Shown here one piece after another: positions 61,459 through 64,000 of a stretch of 64,000 nucleotides of DNA. Each line of letters begins with the position of its first letter. The stretch's first letter is position 1. Source of the stretch: Mycobacterium sp. 3519A (GTDB taxonomy: Bacteria; Actinomycetota; Actinomycetes; Mycobacteriales; Mycobacteriaceae); contig NZ_OESG01000014.1 of NCBI RefSeq assembly GCF_900240945.1, positions 1,532,015-1,596,014 on the forward strand, in the 5' to 3' direction. The translations under genes were made by a program, and so were the position numbers. Below the pieces are notes generated by a model. That model worked only from the letters and a program-made list of their open reading frames with translations, was not told where the DNA came from and made no database searches.

Positions 61459-62187
61459 ATGGAAAAACGAATAATCGCGCGCGGCCTGCTGGCTGGCGCT
61501 GTCGGTGGCGTGCTCGCGTTCTTGTTCGCACGCACATTTGTCGAACCGGTGATCACCCGGGCCCTGGCCTATGAGGAATCGCACTCGCACGGCCACGAGC
61601 ACGGCGTCGAACTGTTCACCCGCGGGGTGCAGGCCAACATCGGCATGGGCTTCGGCGTGTTGGCGTTCAGCGTGGCGATGGGAGCGCTGTTCGCCGTGGT
61701 CTACTGCGTGGCCTACGGCCGGGTCGGCAACCTGTCGCCGCGCGCACTGTCGGTGGTGTTGGCCGGTGGAATGTTCCTGTCGCTCTACGTGATTCCGTTC
61801 CTCAAATACCCACCGAATCCGCCCGCTGTCAGCATGGAGGAGACCATCCGGCAGCGCACGCTGCTGTATCTGCTGATGGTGGTGTTGTCGGCCGCGCTGC
61901 TGGTGGCCGCCGTGTATCTGGCGCATCGACTGACGGCGCAGTTCGGGCACTGGAGTGCGGCGCTGATCGCGGCAGGGGCCTACGTCGTGGCGATCGCGGT
62001 GGTGATGCTGGTGCTGCCGACCATCGACGAGACGCCTGCCGACTTCTCCGCGGACGTCCTCTATGAATTCCGGCTGTACTCGTTGGGCACTCAGTTCGTG
62101 ATGTGGGCGGTGATCGGCCTGGTGTTCGCATCGATGGCGGATCGGCTGCTCGGACAATCGCGACGGCGGGAGAGCGTCAGCGCGTGA
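61459..62187 (+). CDS. cbtA: Cobalt transporter subunit CbtA
   Basis: 242 residues, about 6 membrane helices. The first external loop is His-rich (EESHSHGHEHGVELF), as expected for metal capture. CbtA forms the transport channel with CbtB; it starts 15 bases after the cbtB stop. The stop overlaps the phosphatase start (GTGA). Confidence 0.93.
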   Translation: MEKRIIARGLLAGAVGGVLAFLFARTFVEPVITRALAYEESHSHGHEHGVELFTRGVQANIGMGFGVLAFSVAMGALFAVVYCVAYGRVGNLSPRALSVVLAGGMFLSLYVIPFLKYPPNPPAVSMEETIRQRTLLYLLMVVLSAALLVAAVYLAHRLTAQFGHWSAALIAAGAYVVAIAVVMLVLPTIDETPADFSADVLYEFRLYSLGTQFVMWAVIGLVFASMADRLLGQSRRRESVSA

Positions 62188-62735
62188 GTGAAGTCGTCCG
62201 GCTGACACTCGTATCGCATGCGATGACCGATGCGATGGCAGCCGGACGGTTTCCCACCGACGAACCGCTGAATGCGGTCGGCCATCGTCAGGTCGATGCG
62301 TCCATCGACCTGGGCGTCACCGAGCGGGCCTACTGCGGACCGGAGAAGCGGACGCGGCAGACCGCTGAACTGCTCGGCCTGCAGGCCGGCGTCGACGACC
62401 GGTTGGCCGACCTGAACTACGGCCGGTGGCACGGCGACGTGGTCGGCGGGGTGCAGCCCGACGATCTGGCCATCTGGTTGACCGATCCCACGCGGGCGCC
62501 GCACGGCGGTGAGTCGATCGTCGACCTGATCGACCGCGTGGGCGGGTGGATGGACTCGTTGACCACGCGTCGGGCACGCCTGGTGGCGGTCACCCATCCG
62601 GCGGTGGTGCGTGCCGCCATCCTGGTCGCGCTCAATGCGCCGCCAAAGTCGTTCTGGCGCATCGACATTGCGCCGGTGAGCCGCACCGTGATGCATTTCC
62701 GCGGGCACGCGTGGACTTTGCGGTCCAGCCTGTAG
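62184..62735 (+). CDS. Histidine phosphatase-family protein in the cobalt operon
   Basis: 183 residues, GTG start overlapping the cbtA stop. The fold is that of the histidine phosphatase branch, with YCGPEKRTRQTAELLG and a C-terminal VTHPAVVRAA matching the conserved Arg and His of the family. The N-terminal motif, normally R-H-G, is S-H-A (LVSHAMTDAM), so the Arg is missing while His is kept. CobC-type members remove a phosphate in alpha-ribazole synthesis for B12; this one's cobalt operon position suggests a related role, but altered motif residues leave activity in doubt. Confidence 0.82.
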   Translation: MSEVVRLTLVSHAMTDAMAAGRFPTDEPLNAVGHRQVDASIDLGVTERAYCGPEKRTRQTAELLGLQAGVDDRLADLNYGRWHGDVVGGVQPDDLAIWLTDPTRAPHGGESIVDLIDRVGGWMDSLTTRRARLVAVTHPAVVRAAILVALNAPPKSFWRIDIAPVSRTVMHFRGHAWTLRSSL

Positions 62736-62736
62736 A

Positions 62737-64000
62737 TCAGGGCACCGGAATCAAGCCGAACGTCTGCTTGACGATCGACAGCAGCCAGGCCGCCGCGGTG
62801 GTGCTGCGAAAACGCGGCCAGTTCAACTGAAAGCTGACCACCCACGGTTGGCCGGTGTGATCGACGGCGTACCAACTGAATGTCAAGTCGCCCGGCAGGT
62901 TTCCGCCCTTGGCGCCGATGTACGGCCACTTCGATCGATCCAGATCGATGCCGGGAATGGCCGAAAGGATCTGCTTCACCGGCGCCGCCTCACCGACCGC
63001 GGCGGCCTGAAGCGCGGCGTGCACCCGGCAGATGTCGGCGGCGCTGCCGTACCACTCGGCGCCATAGGTGGAGGCGGGGGAGCTGGTCCGGGTCGGATCC
63101 GGTTGGTACGGACGCGAATTCGTTTGCGCCAGCAGCTGCGCCCTGGCTTGCGGGTTGGCTTCCTTCCACTGTTCGCGAAGATCCGGTTCGCCCCAGCCGA
63201 TCGAAAACAGCTCGTGCATGGTCGGGAACGGCGTCATGCTGGCCGGGTCGTGGTGGCCCGCCGCCGCCAACGCGCGCTCGACGCCGTGTGGGGTCACCCG
63301 GCCGATCAACAGATCGGTGGCCATGTTGTCGCTCGCGGAGATCATCTCTTGCGCCGCCCTGCGCACGGTCACCTTGGCGCCCGCAGGTAGGTCGTTGAGG
63401 TGAGCGGAGCCGAGCTTCTTGGCTTCGTCGGTGACCGTGAGTTCGTCGGTCCAGCGCAGCGTCCGCGCTTTGACCGCATCGGCAACCGCAAGCAGCACAT
63501 ACAGTTTCATGATCGAGGCCAACGGCATCGACACGTCGTTGTTCGTGCCTGCGATCGGTGAGCACTCGCCGTTGTTCACCTTGGCGACCTGATACGAATA
63601 GCGCGCACCCGACTTCGTCAGCTCGGTGTCGATGTCGGCCCACTTCTTGATCGGGGGCGGTTGCAGCGTCACCTCGAACCGGTCGACAAGGCCCTGGGGG
63701 TTCGTGCGCAGCGCAATGTCTTGTGCCGCACCGTAGGACGTCAGTGTGTGCAGCGTCGCCTGGCCCGCGCCGATGTCGATGCCTGCAACGGTGATCGGTC
63801 GGTCCAACCAGAGGTTGCCCATCGCGGAGGTGATGGGGTTGACCTGTTGCGGCGTCGCCATGGTGCGCACCCCGACGGTGCCGATCGGCCACTCCGAGTT
63901 GAGCATGTCGATGGTCTGCTTGGCCCGCAGACCCTGCGGCGTGTTGATCTCGATCGGCACACCGTACGTGGTGTCGGCCACCGGTACGGGTGTTGTGCTC
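62737..64000 (-). CDS. lpqF: Class A beta-lactamase-fold lipoprotein LpqF (N-terminus outside window)
   Basis: At least 420 residues; the frame runs past the window end, where the signal and lipobox must lie, and the GTG at 63981 is not taken as the start. Motifs of serine beta-lactamase and penicillin-binding folds are present: S-x-x-K in MPLASIMKLYVLL, S-D-N in ISASDNMATDL, and K-G-G in IGAKGGNLPGD. The N-terminal part is a separate domain before these. The Mtb counterpart is LpqF (Rv3593, about 450 residues). The substrate is unknown; the Glu of the omega loop was not identified, so beta-lactam hydrolysis is not assumed. It is convergent with the phosphatase with a one-base gap. Confidence 0.88.
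   Translation of the reverse strand, partial: STTPVPVADTTYGVPIEINTPQGLRAKQTIDMLNSEWPIGTVGVRTMATPQQVNPITSAMGNLWLDRPITVAGIDIGAGQATLHTLTSYGAAQDIALRTNPQGLVDRFEVTLQPPPIKKWADIDTELTKSGARYSYQVAKVNNGECSPIAGTNNDVSMPLASIMKLYVLLAVADAVKARTLRWTDELTVTDEAKKLGSAHLNDLPAGAKVTVRRAAQEMISASDNMATDLLIGRVTPHGVERALAAAGHHDPASMTPFPTMHELFSIGWGEPDLREQWKEANPQARAQLLAQTNSRPYQPDPTRTSSPASTYGAEWYGSAADICRVHAALQAAAVGEAAPVKQILSAIPGIDLDRSKWPYIGAKGGNLPGDLTFSWYAVDHTGQPWVVSFQLNWPRFRSTTAAAWLLSIVKQTFGLIPVP

Overview
The window is chromosomal DNA of a mycobacterium, most likely a rapid grower. The evidence is high GC with GC-rich third codon positions, many 4-base GTGA/ATGA gene overlaps, and a gene order that follows the M. tuberculosis (Mtb) Rv3655c-to-Rv3593 segment almost gene for gene, read in the opposite orientation. 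The Mtb counterparts named here come from my memory of that genome and from protein motifs; no search was run.

Layout. 0-11 kb: end of a Tad/Flp pilus-like cluster, an Rv3651-type sensor protein, a SftH/MrfA-type helicase, cspA, topA, a HAMP-adenylate cyclase (Rv3645 type), a DNA polymerase III delta'-like clamp-loader subunit and tRNA-Thr(CGT). 11-15 kb: a carboxymuconolactone decarboxylase-like gene that ends inside the tRNA gene, then an accessory pair made of a lipoprotein and a large EspA/EspE-like protein with a WxG motif. 15-20 kb: an Rv3635-type membrane protein, galE1, an N-acyl-D-amino-acid deacylase-like amidohydrolase and a TetR regulator. 20-28 kb (minus strand): a tightly overlapped operon of DedA, a 1310-residue Pls/PosA-type membrane NRPS, an M1 aminopeptidase, an Rv3630-type multi-spanning protein, the PpgS-type glycosyltransferase and its DUF2304 partner. 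28-34 kb: a TerC-family transporter under a yybP-ykoY-like (Mn2+) riboswitch, an acyltransferase, a serine hydrolase and two small secreted proteins. 34-45 kb: ppa, dacB, an Rv3626c-type protease, tilS, hpt, a molybdopterin oxidoreductase, lpqG, an alcohol dehydrogenase, a luciferase-like oxidoreductase and ephA. 45-54.6 kb: the long ftsH-folE-folP-folB-folK-panC-panD-coaX operon for folate and pantothenate/CoA. 54.6-64 kb: a DSD1-type PLP enzyme, lysS with an N-terminal repeat array, lsr2, clpC1, a cobalamin-riboswitch cobalt-uptake operon (cbtB-cbtA-phosphatase) and partial lpqF.

The most notable system is the Pls-like operon. A single-module synthetase (adenylation domain, carrier, six membrane segments alternating with three acyltransferase-like domains) has a specificity code I read as D-A-E-S-I-G-T-V-V-K, close to the lysine code I remember from bacitracin synthetase. 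It overlaps an M1 peptidase with HExxH-x18-E, the class to which a poly-epsilon-lysine-degrading enzyme belongs. This suggests an isopeptide-linked basic homopolymer system in a mycobacterium, fused to the conserved genes that make polyprenyl-phospho-N-acetylgalactosamine.

Other unusual points are ten 30-bp in-frame repeats at the start of lysS, two apparent single-base frameshifts (ppgS-like gene at an A5 run; Rv3604c-like gene near 51.05 kb), and convergent gene pairs that share their stop codons. The espACD and esxV/esxW blocks that Mtb carries in this segment are absent.
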